The notes under the pieces: generated by a model
Databases searched by the model: none
Seen by the model: the letters and a program-made list of their open reading frames with translations, nothing else
Told to the model about the DNA's origin: nothing
NCBI GenBank assembly: GCA_937136425.1
Contig: CAKZON010000087.1
Span: 1 to 64,000, forward strand
Direction: 5' to 3'
Origin: an uncultured Crocinitomix sp.
GTDB taxonomy: Bacteria; Bacteroidota; Bacteroidia; Flavobacteriales_D; Crocinitomicaceae
DNA length: 64,000 bases
Shown here: positions 53,838 through 62,923 of the stretch, piece by piece
Layout of the letters: each line of letters begins with the position of its first letter
Position numbering within the stretch: position 1 is the first letter of the stretch
Made by a program: the position numbers and the translations under genes

Positions 53838-54524
53838 ATGAAATTTGGAGTAGTTACTTTTCCAGGATCCAATTGTGACCAAGATATGGTAGACACATTG
53901 GAGACAAGTTTAGGTCAACAAGTGGAACGTTTGTGGCACAAGGATCACGATTTAAAAGGAGTTGATTTTGTTGTATTACCGGGGGGATTCTCTTTTGGAG
54001 ATTATTTACGTTCTGGAGCCATTGCAAAGTTTTCACCTATCATGAAAGAAGTTATTGCACATGGTCAACGAGGCGGATATGTAATGGGAGTATGCAACGG
54101 ATTCCAAATTCTTTGCGAAACACCATTGTTAGATGGTGCATTGTTGCATAATAATAGCCAAAAGTTCATTTGTAAAAACGTATACCTTACACCTAAATCT
54201 AAGGATGCAGCTATTACAAAAGGACTCGAAGGAGATAAAGCATATAAAATTCCAATCGCTCATGGTGAAGGTCGATTCTATGCTCCTAAAGATGTAATGC
54301 AGTCAATTTACGATAACGATCAAATTTTGTTTAAATATTGTGATGAAGATGGAAATGTAGCTGAAGCTTACAATCCAAATGGATCATTAGATAATATTGC
54401 AGGTATTACAAATAAAGGGAAAAATGTATTCGGAATGATGCCTCATCCTGAGCGTGCTTCTGATGAAAATTTAGGTAATATTGATGGTAAATTATTGTTC
54501 GAATCTATTCTAGCAAATATTTAA
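53838..54524 (+). CDS. purQ: Phosphoribosylformylglycinamidine synthase subunit I (glutaminase)
   Basis: This 228-residue class I glutamine amidotransferase subunit supplies ammonia to PurL in step 4 of purine synthesis. The N-terminus VVTFPGSNCDQD is typical. The nucleophile is C87 in MGVCNGFQIL, and the His/Glu of the triad are in MMPHPERASDE near 206-211. Small separate PurQ subunits need PurS and a small PurL, neither of which is in the window. A terminator follows directly, so it is monocistronic with its own promoter. Confidence 0.96.
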   Translation: MKFGVVTFPGSNCDQDMVDTLETSLGQQVERLWHKDHDLKGVDFVVLPGGFSFGDYLRSGAIAKFSPIMKEVIAHGQRGGYVMGVCNGFQILCETPLLDGALLHNNSQKFICKNVYLTPKSKDAAITKGLEGDKAYKIPIAHGEGRFYAPKDVMQSIYDNDQILFKYCDEDGNVAEAYNPNGSLDNIAGITNKGKNVFGMMPHPERASDENLGNIDGKLLFESILANI

Positions 54525-54545
54525 TCATAAAATAATTTTATATCT

Positions 54546-54582
54546 GCCCCTAACTGTTTTCAACGGTTAGGGGCTTTTTTTT
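54546..54582 (+). terminator. Intrinsic terminator after purQ
   Basis: GCCCCTAAC (54546-54554) pairs with GTTAGGGGC (54566-54574) and is followed by eight T residues. It is a strong rho-independent terminator. Confidence 0.93.
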
Positions 54583-54589
54583 GAGTTTT

Positions 54590-54649
54590 ATAACTATAAA
54601 AATAAATATATAATTATAAATATAGTTGTATAATTATAAAAATAGTTAT
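54590..54649. promoter_or_regulatory. Repeat-built operator of the BlaI operon
   Basis: Two adjacent 20-base direct repeats (54609-54628 and 54629-54648) differ at only two positions. An inverted copy of the half-site lies upstream (ATAACTAT 54590-54597 against ATAGTTAT 54642-54649). The repeats occupy the -33 to -7 region of the promoter at 54626-54656. BlaI-type repressors bind as dimers to dyads, so this is the likely autoregulatory operator. Confidence 0.65.
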
Positions 54650-54656
54650 AGGTTTG
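54626..54656 (+). promoter_or_regulatory. Promoter of the BlaI-M56-M56 operon
   Basis: TTG (54626-54628), a 20-base spacer and TAGGTTTG (54649-54656) give a full Bacteroidota promoter. The spacer is exactly the second copy of the 20-base direct repeat. Transcription should begin near 54663, about 97 bases before the BlaI ATG. Confidence 0.72.
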
Positions 54657-54759
54657 TATTGTCGACATGATTACGTTCATCTTCTTTCATTCGGATTGAT
54701 TGTCTTGCGCAGGACATGATTGAATTATGAAAGAGAAGGACATTAACAAATGATCTAAA

Positions 54760-55128
54760 ATGAAGAAAGAATTAACCAAAGCAGAGGAGCAAATAATGCA
54801 CGCCATTTGGAAAGTGGAAAAAGGCTTTGCAAAAGATATTTTGGAACAACTTAAAGATCCTAAACCAGCATATAATACTGTTCTTACAGTTATTCGAGTG
54901 CTAGTTCAAAAAGGGTTTGTGAAGTTCAAAACCTATGGCAAGTCAAATGAATACTATCCTACAATATCTAAGGATGAGTACTCACTCCAGAAAGTGCAAG
55001 GGTTGAAAGCGAATTATTTCAACAATTCTAATGCCCAGTTTTTATCCTTCTTTATGAAAGAAAATAACATGAGTTTGGATGATTTGAATGAGATTATTGA
55101 AATTATAAAACAAGAGGAAGATGAGTAG
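54760..55128 (+). CDS. BlaI/MecI/CopY-family repressor
   Basis: The protein has 122 residues with a winged-helix DNA-binding domain (about 1-75): LTKAEEQIMHAIWKVEKGFAKDILEQL, PAYNTVLTVIRVLVQKGFVKF and YGKSNEYYPTIS match the family. A C-terminal dimerisation helix (about 80-122) follows, with a cleavage-prone linker between. In staphylococci, BlaI is cut by the M56 peptidase BlaR1, and here the M56 gene overlaps BlaI by eight bases. The target genes are likely this operon and perhaps others. The operator is described at 54590-54649. Confidence 0.92.
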   Translation: MKKELTKAEEQIMHAIWKVEKGFAKDILEQLKDPKPAYNTVLTVIRVLVQKGFVKFKTYGKSNEYYPTISKDEYSLQKVQGLKANYFNNSNAQFLSFFMKENNMSLDDLNEIIEIIKQEEDE

Positions 55129-56305
55129 TTTTATTTGGAGTTTGATTGAGGTTAATGTGCTTATTGTACTACTTTGTATAGCATATTTCTTAATTAAAAA
55201 TCAACTGAGTTTTAAGCAAAGGCGGATACTAATCTTTTTAAGTCCGGTTTTAGCAATAGGAACTGTTTTGCTGAAGTCTTATGCGGAAATTAGTAATTAC
55301 TCAATTCCTATTGTTGAACTTGATGCAATTCGTGTTGGAGAGCAAGTTTTTAGTTCTGAACATATTACTCAATCAGGGGCATTGAGCTTCGTTTCGCTGG
55401 AAAATATCTATTTCTTTGGGATAATTATATTGACATTATTGTTGTTGCTTAAAATTGGCAGAATCGTTCTGTTTTTTTTGCGAAACATAAGTGTCAAACA
55501 AGATTCCTTTAGAGTTTATTCTGTTGAATCTATTGAATCTTTTTCATTTTTCAATTGGATTCATATTGAAAGAGGTTTATTACCAGAAGAAAGGGAAATA
55601 GTGTTTGAGCATGAAAAAATGCATGCATGTAAGAAACATTCATTAGAGCTCTTAGGGCTGGAAATTATACAAATCGGTCTTTGGTTTAATCCTTTAATTT
55701 TTATTCTTAAAAGGGAATTGATCAATTTACACGAATATGAAATAGACGCTGAATTGTACAAAAAGCATGAAGTTAATTATATGCGGTTTTTGCTGTGTTA
55801 TACATTCCAAATAAGTGCATCTAGATTCTTTCTCACAAATCACTTTTACAATAAAATGACATTAAAAAAGAGAATAGAAAATATGAAAAATTTAAAACAG
55901 AATAAAAGAGGGTGGTTTTTGATTGTCCCCTTGTTCTTAGTAGCTGTAGGGTTTGTAAGGTATGTTAAATTAGATACGTTTAAGCCGTTAAATGTTGAGG
56001 CCACTTGGTATCAATTGCAACAGAATTATGATGGGGTTTTATTTCATCCGAAATATGAAGGGCAGCAACATCAAAATTATACAAGTTATCTTCAAGAAAA
56101 ACTTAATGATGTTGGCAATTCAAAAGGAGAAACCGTTGTTACATGTTCAGTTGCAGGTAGTGGAGAGGTTGTCAGTTGCAAAGCATCAGGAGGTGACAAA
56201 GAAATGTTTAAAGAAATAGAGCAAGTAGTTTCTTCTATGCCATTTTTAATCTTCAACCTTGAAGATGATTCGCATTCTGATTGGAAACTTGTATTGCCTA
56301 TATAG
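55121..56305 (+). CDS. M56-family membrane metallopeptidase, copy 1 (degenerate TonB_C tail)
   Basis: The protein has 394 residues with several N-terminal membrane helices and the cytoplasmic zinc motif HEKMH at 164-168 in VFEHEKMHACKKH. A second ligand is probably Glu in HEYEIDAELY. It resembles BlaR1/MecR1 without a penicillin-binding sensor. After the last membrane segment (about 265-285) the C-terminal 100 residues align with the TonB_C domain of the next protein (HPKYEGQ, SVAGSGEVV, SSMPFLIF, LVLPI), but its motifs have drifted. It overlaps BlaI by eight bases. It should cleave BlaI on an unknown signal. Confidence 0.88.
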   Translation: MSSFIWSLIEVNVLIVLLCIAYFLIKNQLSFKQRRILIFLSPVLAIGTVLLKSYAEISNYSIPIVELDAIRVGEQVFSSEHITQSGALSFVSLENIYFFGIIILTLLLLLKIGRIVLFFLRNISVKQDSFRVYSVESIESFSFFNWIHIERGLLPEEREIVFEHEKMHACKKHSLELLGLEIIQIGLWFNPLIFILKRELINLHEYEIDAELYKKHEVNYMRFLLCYTFQISASRFFLTNHFYNKMTLKKRIENMKNLKQNKRGWFLIVPLFLVAVGFVRYVKLDTFKPLNVEATWYQLQQNYDGVLFHPKYEGQQHQNYTSYLQEKLNDVGNSKGETVVTCSVAGSGEVVSCKASGGDKEMFKEIEQVVSSMPFLIFNLEDDSHSDWKLVLPI

Positions 56306-56340
56306 CTTGAAGTAAATCATTATTATAAAATAAGACGAAA

Positions 56341-57561
56341 ATGAGTCAAATTAGTTGGAATTTAATTGAAATGAATGTCTTGATTCTTATGCTCTATATT
56401 GGGTATGTTGGAATTCGAAGACGTTTAAGTTTTGCTCAAAGAAGAACAGTGTTAATTGGACTGCCAGTTGTCGCTGTTACAACTATCTTGATAAAATCAG
56501 GGATTGATATTTCAGGTTTTTCTTATTCTCTTCAAGTCGTAGAATTAAGCCCAATTCAAGTTGGAGCCGGTGCTCAAATGACTACACTAGGGCAAACTCC
56601 TCTCCTTTCATTAAATCAACTTTATTGGATTGGAGCTTTATGTTTTGGGCTGCTCTTTGTTTTCCGAATAGCTAAGATTATTACATTTTTCCACAAGAAT
56701 GATTCAAAAAAAGTAGAAGAATACCGTATTTACAAAGTAAAAGGAAAGACTTCATTTTCTTTCTTTAATTACATCCAAATAACACCGAGTTTAACATCAA
56801 CAGAACAAGATATTGTTTTAGAACATGAGAAAATGCATGTGAAAAAAAGACATTCTGTTGATACCATTTTTATTGAAATTGCTCATGTGATTTTCTGGTT
56901 TAACCCAATTTTCTTTTTCATTAAAAGGGAGATGGTAAATCTGCATGAATATGAGGTTGATGCTTTAATGTATCAGAAGCATAAAGTGAATTATATGAAA
57001 TTTTTGGTGAATTATGCGCTCGGTTTAAATGGAACACATTATTTATTAACCAGTAGGTTTTATAACCAACTAACATTGAAAAAAAGAATTAAAATTATGA
57101 AAACGAATATTAGAAAAAAATCATGGTTGCTAAGTGTTATTCCTTTAATCGGAATGCTGGCAATAGCAGTTCAGTGTACTAAAGAAGGGGATACTTCTGA
57201 CGAAAGAACTGATAATCGAATCGAAGAGATAGTAGAGGTACCAGAAAAAGTCTATGAAGATGTGGAAATTTATCCGGAGTATGATGGGGGACAAACTGCT
57301 ATGACTAATTTCATTATAGAGAATGTAGAATATCCTAAAGCTGCTTCTGAAGAAGGTGTTGAAGGAATCGCATATGTTCAGTTTGTTGTTTCATCAACTG
57401 GAGCAATTAAAGATGCTGTAGTAATGAATGATCTTGATGAACGTTTAGCCGAGGAAGCATTAAGAGTTGTTGAAATAATGCCAAATTGGATTCCTGGAGA
57501 AAATAAGGGGAAAAAGGTAGCTGTTAAATTCACGCTACCAATTAGTTTTAAATTAAGCTAA
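56341..57561 (+). CDS. M56-family metallopeptidase fused to a TonB_C domain, copy 2
   Basis: The protein has 406 residues with four or five membrane helices and zinc motif HEKMH at 162-166 (VLEHEKMHVKKRH), closely matching copy 1 through to the shared segment LHEYEVDALMYQKHKVNYMKFL. The last membrane helix contains a cysteine (VQCTKEG) that may be lipidated or simply incidental. A periplasmic TonB C-terminal domain follows (about 310-406; GGQTAMTNFIIENVEYP, GIAYVQFVVSSTGAIKDAVV, VAVKFTLPISF). TonB_C usually contacts outer-membrane receptors, so the peptidase might be controlled by receptor state. It is a tandem paralogue of copy 1, 35 bases downstream. Confidence 0.9.
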   Translation: MSQISWNLIEMNVLILMLYIGYVGIRRRLSFAQRRTVLIGLPVVAVTTILIKSGIDISGFSYSLQVVELSPIQVGAGAQMTTLGQTPLLSLNQLYWIGALCFGLLFVFRIAKIITFFHKNDSKKVEEYRIYKVKGKTSFSFFNYIQITPSLTSTEQDIVLEHEKMHVKKRHSVDTIFIEIAHVIFWFNPIFFFIKREMVNLHEYEVDALMYQKHKVNYMKFLVNYALGLNGTHYLLTSRFYNQLTLKKRIKIMKTNIRKKSWLLSVIPLIGMLAIAVQCTKEGDTSDERTDNRIEEIVEVPEKVYEDVEIYPEYDGGQTAMTNFIIENVEYPKAASEEGVEGIAYVQFVVSSTGAIKDAVVMNDLDERLAEEALRVVEIMPNWIPGENKGKKVAVKFTLPISFKLS

Positions 57562-57606
57562 TTAACGATTGATAAGTACACAAACGCCAAAGTGTGTAGC
57601 GTAAAT

Positions 57607-57640
57607 AAGAGCATTTGCATTTTTTGCAAATGCTCTTTTG
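57607..57640 (+). terminator. Intrinsic terminator of the BlaI operon
   Basis: A perfect 13-base-pair stem (57607-57619 with 57625-57637) with a five-T loop is followed by TTG. It closes the BlaI-M56-M56 operon. Confidence 0.85.
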
Positions 57641-57731
57641 TGTTTAGATTCAAATTTGTCAAAGCTATAAAACAATCGATTGATTATAAGTTGCTCTCTT
57701 TTCGTATCTTAGGTGATGTTAAACTAAGATC

Positions 57732-59465
57732 ATGAAAATATTTCTCTCACTTCTGCTTGCAATTATATCATTAAATGGAATTGCACAACTCAATATTATA
57801 AGTACAAATCCTCTTGCTGAGCAAATAATGTTGGGCGATTATGACCCAGCAGATTATGCTGCAACGGATGTGATTAGTGCGCATGATGATATCATTATGG
57901 GAGTTAACGAACAAGTCAGTTCTGAATCACTTAAGAATTATTTGTTTGAAATGACCGCTTTTATGAATCGGAATACGGGATCGGATACTGTTTCAGCAAC
58001 TACAGGAATTGGAGCTGCTAGACGTTGGGCGTATGCCGAGTTTGAAGCAATAAGTGCTGCAAATGAAAATAGACTAATAACGAGTTATTTACAGTTTGAT
58101 CAGGTTATTTGTGGAATGGGACAGCACCGTAATATTTTTGCGGTATTGCCAGGTGCAAACGTTGAAAATCACGAAGTAATTGTTATTGAAGCACATTTCG
58201 ATAGCAGGTGTGCTAGTGCTTGTGATATTGAATGTGAAGCTCAAGGTATGGAGGATAATGGGTCAGGATCGGCATTAGTGCTCGAGTTGGCACGTGTAAT
58301 GAGTGCTTATACCTTTGAAAATACAATTGTATTTATGCTTACAATTGGCGAAGAGCAGGGCTTATATGGAGCAAATGCTTTTTCTCAATACGCATTGGAC
58401 AACGAAATGCCTATAAAAGCCGTGCTCAATAACGACGTGATCGGTGGAGTGATCTGCGGTGAAACTTCCTCAGCACCGTCTTGTCCGGGAGAAAATGAAA
58501 TTGATAGTACACAAGTGCGCTTTTTTACTGAGGGAGGGTTTAATTCGAGTCACAAACAATTAGCCCGTTTTGTAAAGTTGCAATATCAAGAGGAGTTATT
58601 ACCAATTGTTGATGTACCAATGCAGCTTACGGTAATGTCTGCAGAGGATCGTGTGGGAAGAGGTGGTGATCATATTCCGTTTAGACAGGATGGCTTTACA
58701 GCAATGCGATTTACTTCAGCGCACGAACATGGTGATGCTGGTGTAGGAGGAGATTATCATGATCGGCAACATACATCTGAAGATATATTAGGAGTAGATA
58801 CTGATGGGGATATGGAGTTGGATAGTTTTTTCGTTGATTTTAATTATTTGGGTAGAAATGCTGTGATTAATGGAGTAGGGGCTGCAATGATTGCTAATGG
58901 GCCCAAGCCTTGTGATTTTTTAATTGAGACCTTTGATGGTCCTGGAATTATAGTGCGAATTACTGGTGAAACAGGGTATGACAAGTATCGTGTAGGATTA
59001 AGAACAGAAACTAACGATTGGGATTCGGTTTATGTTTTAGAAGGATTTTTAGATACTATTTATCCTCCTGCAACAGATAATTATATTTTAAGTGTGGCAT
59101 CTGTTGATGAATATGATATTGAAAGTTTATTTTCTCAAGAAATTGCGTTTACAAATGGAGAAATTTCAATTACAGAAGAGGTAAAGCCTAAGCAAGGATT
59201 TGAATTGATGCAGAATCGACCCAATCCTTTTGATGAAGCGACTATAATTGCTGTTAAAGTGAATGAGAAGCAAATTGTAAAAGCAGCTTTTATTTCAATT
59301 CGCGATATGCAGGGCAAAGAAATAGAAAGATTACCGATAGATCTGTCTGGAGAAGTTAATGAGGTGCTATATCATCATGGTTATGGAAAAGTTGGCACTT
59401 ATGCATATACTTTAGTTGTTGATGGTGAAGATAAAGGGACAAAAATGATGGTATTTGCGAATTAG
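57732..59465 (+). CDS. Secreted M28-family aminopeptidase with T9SS sorting domain
   Basis: The protein has 577 residues with a signal peptide (about 1-19). The M28 catalytic domain (about 60-380) has candidate zinc ligands H155 (EAHFDSR), D175 (MEDNGSGSA), E208 (GEEQG, with E207 as base), D235 (LNNDVIGG) and H331 (TSAHEHGD). A fibronectin-like beta domain (about 400-480) precedes a T9SS sorting domain that starts FELMQNRPNPFDEATI. It should be secreted or surface-bound and cleave peptides outside the cell. The start is supported by the signal peptide. Confidence 0.9.
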   Translation: MKIFLSLLLAIISLNGIAQLNIISTNPLAEQIMLGDYDPADYAATDVISAHDDIIMGVNEQVSSESLKNYLFEMTAFMNRNTGSDTVSATTGIGAARRWAYAEFEAISAANENRLITSYLQFDQVICGMGQHRNIFAVLPGANVENHEVIVIEAHFDSRCASACDIECEAQGMEDNGSGSALVLELARVMSAYTFENTIVFMLTIGEEQGLYGANAFSQYALDNEMPIKAVLNNDVIGGVICGETSSAPSCPGENEIDSTQVRFFTEGGFNSSHKQLARFVKLQYQEELLPIVDVPMQLTVMSAEDRVGRGGDHIPFRQDGFTAMRFTSAHEHGDAGVGGDYHDRQHTSEDILGVDTDGDMELDSFFVDFNYLGRNAVINGVGAAMIANGPKPCDFLIETFDGPGIIVRITGETGYDKYRVGLRTETNDWDSVYVLEGFLDTIYPPATDNYILSVASVDEYDIESLFSQEIAFTNGEISITEEVKPKQGFELMQNRPNPFDEATIIAVKVNEKQIVKAAFISIRDMQGKEIERLPIDLSGEVNEVLYHHGYGKVGTYAYTLVVDGEDKGTKMMVFAN

Positions 59466-59586
59466 TAACTTCCTTAAGTCCACTGAAAGTGTAAATCAAG
59501 TCAATCGTCGATTTGTTTTTTATTAATTTTCTAGCTGTTATCCCTATAAAAGATTAATAATGATATTTGTAGTCTAATACTTTATT

Positions 59587-61341
59587 ATGGTTAGTCGGTT
59601 ATTTACAATTTTGTTAGTCTCATTCAGTTTGTCACCGTTCTTATCAATTGGTCAAACCAATTGGTATGTCGATCAAGAAACTGGAGATGATGCTAATTCA
59701 GGAGAATCAATTGATGAAGCATTTGCATCTGTTGAATATGCAGTAGCAGAGCATGTAAGCCCGGGAGATACGGTTTTAATTCGAGGGGTTTATAAAAATC
59801 CTTCGTATAATGATGGGTATGAGTTTGCGGGAGATATTAATGATCCTCAAATATGGAAATTTGAAAACACCATAAAAATAAATGAGTTGCATGGTTCTGC
59901 TGATGCCTACATTACATTTAAATCCTATGATAATACTACAATAATAAAAGGTGATGCATCTAATATTTTTAGAGTTACAAATTCATCTTATTTAAAAATT
60001 ATCGGATTTGAGATGGAGGGAGAGGTTAATAATATTTCAATCGAAACAGCCTTAGCCTTGCAATTTTTGTATCGCAATGCAGGCGAAACAGAAAGTTTAT
60101 ATCGTGTTGAGCCTGGAACGACCGCTGAAGAGATTGAAGAAATGACATTTCCGCTTTTAGATAATGTTTCGCGCCCGTCATATACTGATACACGCGGGTT
60201 ATATATGAGTGCTGTTCATCATATTGAAATTGTGGATAACCATATTCATCATACGCCCGGAACTGGACTCAGAGTTGCGGAGTGTGATTATATTAAAATT
60301 ATAGGAAATGAGCTTGACAATAATTCGCGGCGTTCTTATTCTGGAACGCATGCTTTAGTTGTTACCAAGGCTACAAGTTTTGATACAGAAGAGGGGTACA
60401 AGATTTTTATATTAGAAAATGAAGTACACCATAATTATAATGAGATTTTTTCTTGGGCTCCAACTAAAACTATTATTACTCCAAGAATTGATGAAGGAAA
60501 AGGCATTTCACTTCAAAGGAATCAAGTTGTTAGTGGTTGGACACATGGACGTTTTCTAGTGGCGAATAATGTGACTTATTGGAATGGTTTTAGCGGTGTG
60601 CATAGTAATGCCGGTACCCGAATGGATTTTATCAATAACACGGCTTATTTTAATTCATATACCAATACCATAACATATGAGGATGATCCTGCGGGTAACA
60701 ATATTGGCGTTAGTACATCCTCAGGAGATGATATTAAAATCATTAATAATGTAATTTATATTGATGCAACTTGGGGAGGTTTTCCAATTTCTTCAGCTTC
60801 AACTACCGCATTAACGGTTAGTAATAATTTAGTTTATGGTGTTGGTGCAGAATTAAATTTGGATGCAGATTTGGACGGCATTGAGACTGATCAAACACTG
60901 GCAAATCCTCAATTTATTGATACTGTAAATTTCAATTTTGCTTTAAAAGAATCTTCTCCAGCAATTGATATTGCAAATGCATCTGTTGCACCAGTTGATG
61001 ATTTTTACGGACAGGTTCGTGACGATAATCCTGACTTGGGTGCAATTGAATTTGTTATAGATGATGCTAGTCTAGAAAATCGTCAAACACTTACTGAGTT
61101 TAAAGCTTATCCAAACCCCTTTACAAGTGAAGTGATATTGAATTTTAGTTCAGTGCTGCCTTCTACATACGAACTTTTGATTCATGATTTAAACGGTCAA
61201 TTAATGTATTCTGAAAATGGTATCACTAATGGTCCTCTAATGTTGGATTTGTCTCATTTGTCTAAAGGAGTTTATGCTGTAACATTGTTGAGTGATAAAG
61301 AGAGTACAGGTTTGAAAACCATTAGATTAGTTAGAAAGTAG
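59587..61341 (+). CDS. Secreted right-handed beta-helix protein with T9SS sorting domain
   Basis: The protein has 584 residues with a signal peptide (about 1-22). A DUF1565-like start (NWYVDQETGDDANSGESIDEAFASVEYAV) leads into a parallel beta-helix (about 110-480), visible as repeated I-x-x-N and N-N segments such as HHIEIVDNHIHHTPGTGLRV and IIGNELDNNSRRSYSGTHALVV. The sorting domain (about 500-584) starts FKAYPNPFTSEVILNF. Such proteins often bind or cleave polysaccharides, but no catalytic residues can be named here. Its partner genes are not evident. Confidence 0.85.
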   Translation: MVSRLFTILLVSFSLSPFLSIGQTNWYVDQETGDDANSGESIDEAFASVEYAVAEHVSPGDTVLIRGVYKNPSYNDGYEFAGDINDPQIWKFENTIKINELHGSADAYITFKSYDNTTIIKGDASNIFRVTNSSYLKIIGFEMEGEVNNISIETALALQFLYRNAGETESLYRVEPGTTAEEIEEMTFPLLDNVSRPSYTDTRGLYMSAVHHIEIVDNHIHHTPGTGLRVAECDYIKIIGNELDNNSRRSYSGTHALVVTKATSFDTEEGYKIFILENEVHHNYNEIFSWAPTKTIITPRIDEGKGISLQRNQVVSGWTHGRFLVANNVTYWNGFSGVHSNAGTRMDFINNTAYFNSYTNTITYEDDPAGNNIGVSTSSGDDIKIINNVIYIDATWGGFPISSASTTALTVSNNLVYGVGAELNLDADLDGIETDQTLANPQFIDTVNFNFALKESSPAIDIANASVAPVDDFYGQVRDDNPDLGAIEFVIDDASLENRQTLTEFKAYPNPFTSEVILNFSSVLPSTYELLIHDLNGQLMYSENGITNGPLMLDLSHLSKGVYAVTLLSDKESTGLKTIRLVRK

Positions 61342-61389
61342 AAGTGTGCTATTGGTCTAGTTTTTGTGGTGTATTTATAAACCATTATC

Positions 61390-61644
61390 ATGATCGCAAA
61401 AAAAATCTATTTAGCAACATTAGTTGGTCTAGTGCTAATTGCTTTTAATTCGTGTAAAAATAAAAAAACCAGAACTTGTTATTTCGTTGAAAATATTACT
61501 GATACGATTGGCATTTATAGAGGTGAGGGGCTGTTTAATCGACATGCAGAGAGGGAATGTGAAGCAGAAGAGGAGCGCCGAGATACTTTAGAAGAGTATT
61601 CTTTTAATATTTATGATTGCGATTGTGATGTAGGGCGTCAGTAA
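61390..61644 (+). CDS. Hypothetical small lipoprotein
   Basis: This 84-residue lipoprotein has a signal peptide ending in LIAFNSC (Cys near residue 22). The mature part is short, charged and cysteine-rich (CKNKKTRTCYFVENI, ECEAEEERR, IYDCDCDVGRQ), and could form disulphides. No family is recognised. It lies between the beta-helix gene and a convergent DUF1801 gene. Confidence 0.6.
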   Translation: MIAKKIYLATLVGLVLIAFNSCKNKKTRTCYFVENITDTIGIYRGEGLFNRHAERECEAEEERRDTLEEYSFNIYDCDCDVGRQ

Positions 61645-61646
61645 TA

Positions 61647-62063
61647 TTATTTATATTTCTTTTGAATTGTTTGGATCGAGTCTGCAATCATTGATTCAAG
61701 TACTGCCATGTCAACATCAGCTAGTTTTTTGATGTATAGGCATGATTTTCCAGTTTTAAACTTACCTAGTTTACTTAAATACTCATCATATTTTGAGAAA
61801 CCAGCCATAATGTATAGTGTCAAGGCCGTTTTTCTAGGTGAGAATCCTGCTAACATAAAATCGCCTTCTCGCCCACTTTCATATTTGTAGTGATACTGTC
61901 CAAAACCTATTATGGAGGGCCCCCACATTTTACCTTTTTCACCTGTTAGTTTTTCAAAAATGTCAACCAATGTTATGGCATCATTTCGTTTTTGCTCATT
62001 TTCTACTTGGTCAATAAATTTAGATACGGAAGCAGCTGTTGCTTTGGTTTTATTTTCTGCCAT
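61647..62063 (-). CDS. DUF1801-family protein
   Basis: This 138-residue protein has the full DUF1801 pattern: VSKFIDQVENEQKRNDAITLVDIFEKLTGEKGKMWGPSIIGFGQYHYKY, then GFSPRKTALTLYIMAGF and GKSCLYIKKLADVDMAVLE. This YdhG-like fold is found in all major bacterial groups; its role is not known for certain, and some members bind small ligands. It is cytoplasmic. It ends only 3 bases from the convergent lipoprotein gene. Confidence 0.88.
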   Translation of the reverse strand: MAENKTKATAASVSKFIDQVENEQKRNDAITLVDIFEKLTGEKGKMWGPSIIGFGQYHYKYESGREGDFMLAGFSPRKTALTLYIMAGFSKYDEYLSKLGKFKTGKSCLYIKKLADVDMAVLESMIADSIQTIQKKYK

Positions 62064-62147
62064 AATAATTGGTTTGCAGTACTTATTTCTAGAACTATTA
62101 AAGTTAGAACAATTTATCTTTATTTTAGTGTTTAGTTAAGCATACTT

Positions 62148-62921
62148 ATGGAAGTGATAGTTGTAGTGGTTATTTTAATTGGAATAGCCTTTTGGTTGTG
62201 GCGAGATAGTGTTGAGAAAAAGGTTGATATTCCTGCTGAGTGGCATGATTTGTTAGAAGAACATGTGCGTTTTTATCAATTATTGAATGATGAAGAAAAG
62301 AAGGTTTTTCAGGATCAAATGGCGGTGTTTTTACATGAGGTTTATATAGATGCTGTTGAATTTGAATTGGAAGAGATTGATCGAGTATTTGTAGCTGCGA
62401 GTGCTATAATTCCTGTTTTCAGATTCAGAAATTGGCATTATACCAACATTACGGGAGTCATTATTTATCCAGATAATTTCAATAAAAATTTAGGGTTTGG
62501 AAGTGATGCCGAAAATCGTTGGATTGCAGGAATGGTAGGGACGGGAAAGTATGAAAATCAAATGTTTTTATCGCGCAAGGCTTTGCATCACGGATTTAAA
62601 AATAAAACAGATAAGCGCAACACAGGTGTGCATGAGTTTATTCATTTATTGGATAAAACAGATGGGAAAATAGACGGTGTCCCAGTTAACTTTTTGGGGC
62701 AAGAATATATAATTCCATGGCTAAATTTAATGCATAAGGGCATGGAGGATATTAATAACGACAAATCAGATATTCGCGCCTATGGTGGAACGAAGCAAGC
62801 CGAGTTCTTTACTGTTGCTTCTGAATATTTTTTTGAACGCCCTAAGTTGTTACGGCGTAAACATCCTGAGCTTTATGAGATGTTAGAACGTTGCTATAAT
62901 CCAGATAAAACTAAGTCATAG
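62148..62921 (+). CDS. MtfA-like zinc-dependent peptidase
   Basis: This 257-residue protein resembles MtfA (M90). The zinc motif is HEFIH at 162-166 in TGVHEFIHLLDKTDGKIDGV. A further Glu for the active site is likely in ASEYFFERP, where MtfA has FFxxP. Unlike E. coli MtfA, it begins with a transmembrane helix (MEVIVVVVILIGIAFWLW), so its catalytic part should be tethered to the inner membrane. MtfA inactivates the Mlc repressor in E. coli; no Mlc homologue is in view. The start at 62148 is the only ATG that includes the helix. Confidence 0.87.
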   Translation: MEVIVVVVILIGIAFWLWRDSVEKKVDIPAEWHDLLEEHVRFYQLLNDEEKKVFQDQMAVFLHEVYIDAVEFELEEIDRVFVAASAIIPVFRFRNWHYTNITGVIIYPDNFNKNLGFGSDAENRWIAGMVGTGKYENQMFLSRKALHHGFKNKTDKRNTGVHEFIHLLDKTDGKIDGVPVNFLGQEYIIPWLNLMHKGMEDINNDKSDIRAYGGTKQAEFFTVASEYFFERPKLLRRKHPELYEMLERCYNPDKTKS

Positions 62922-62923
62922 TG

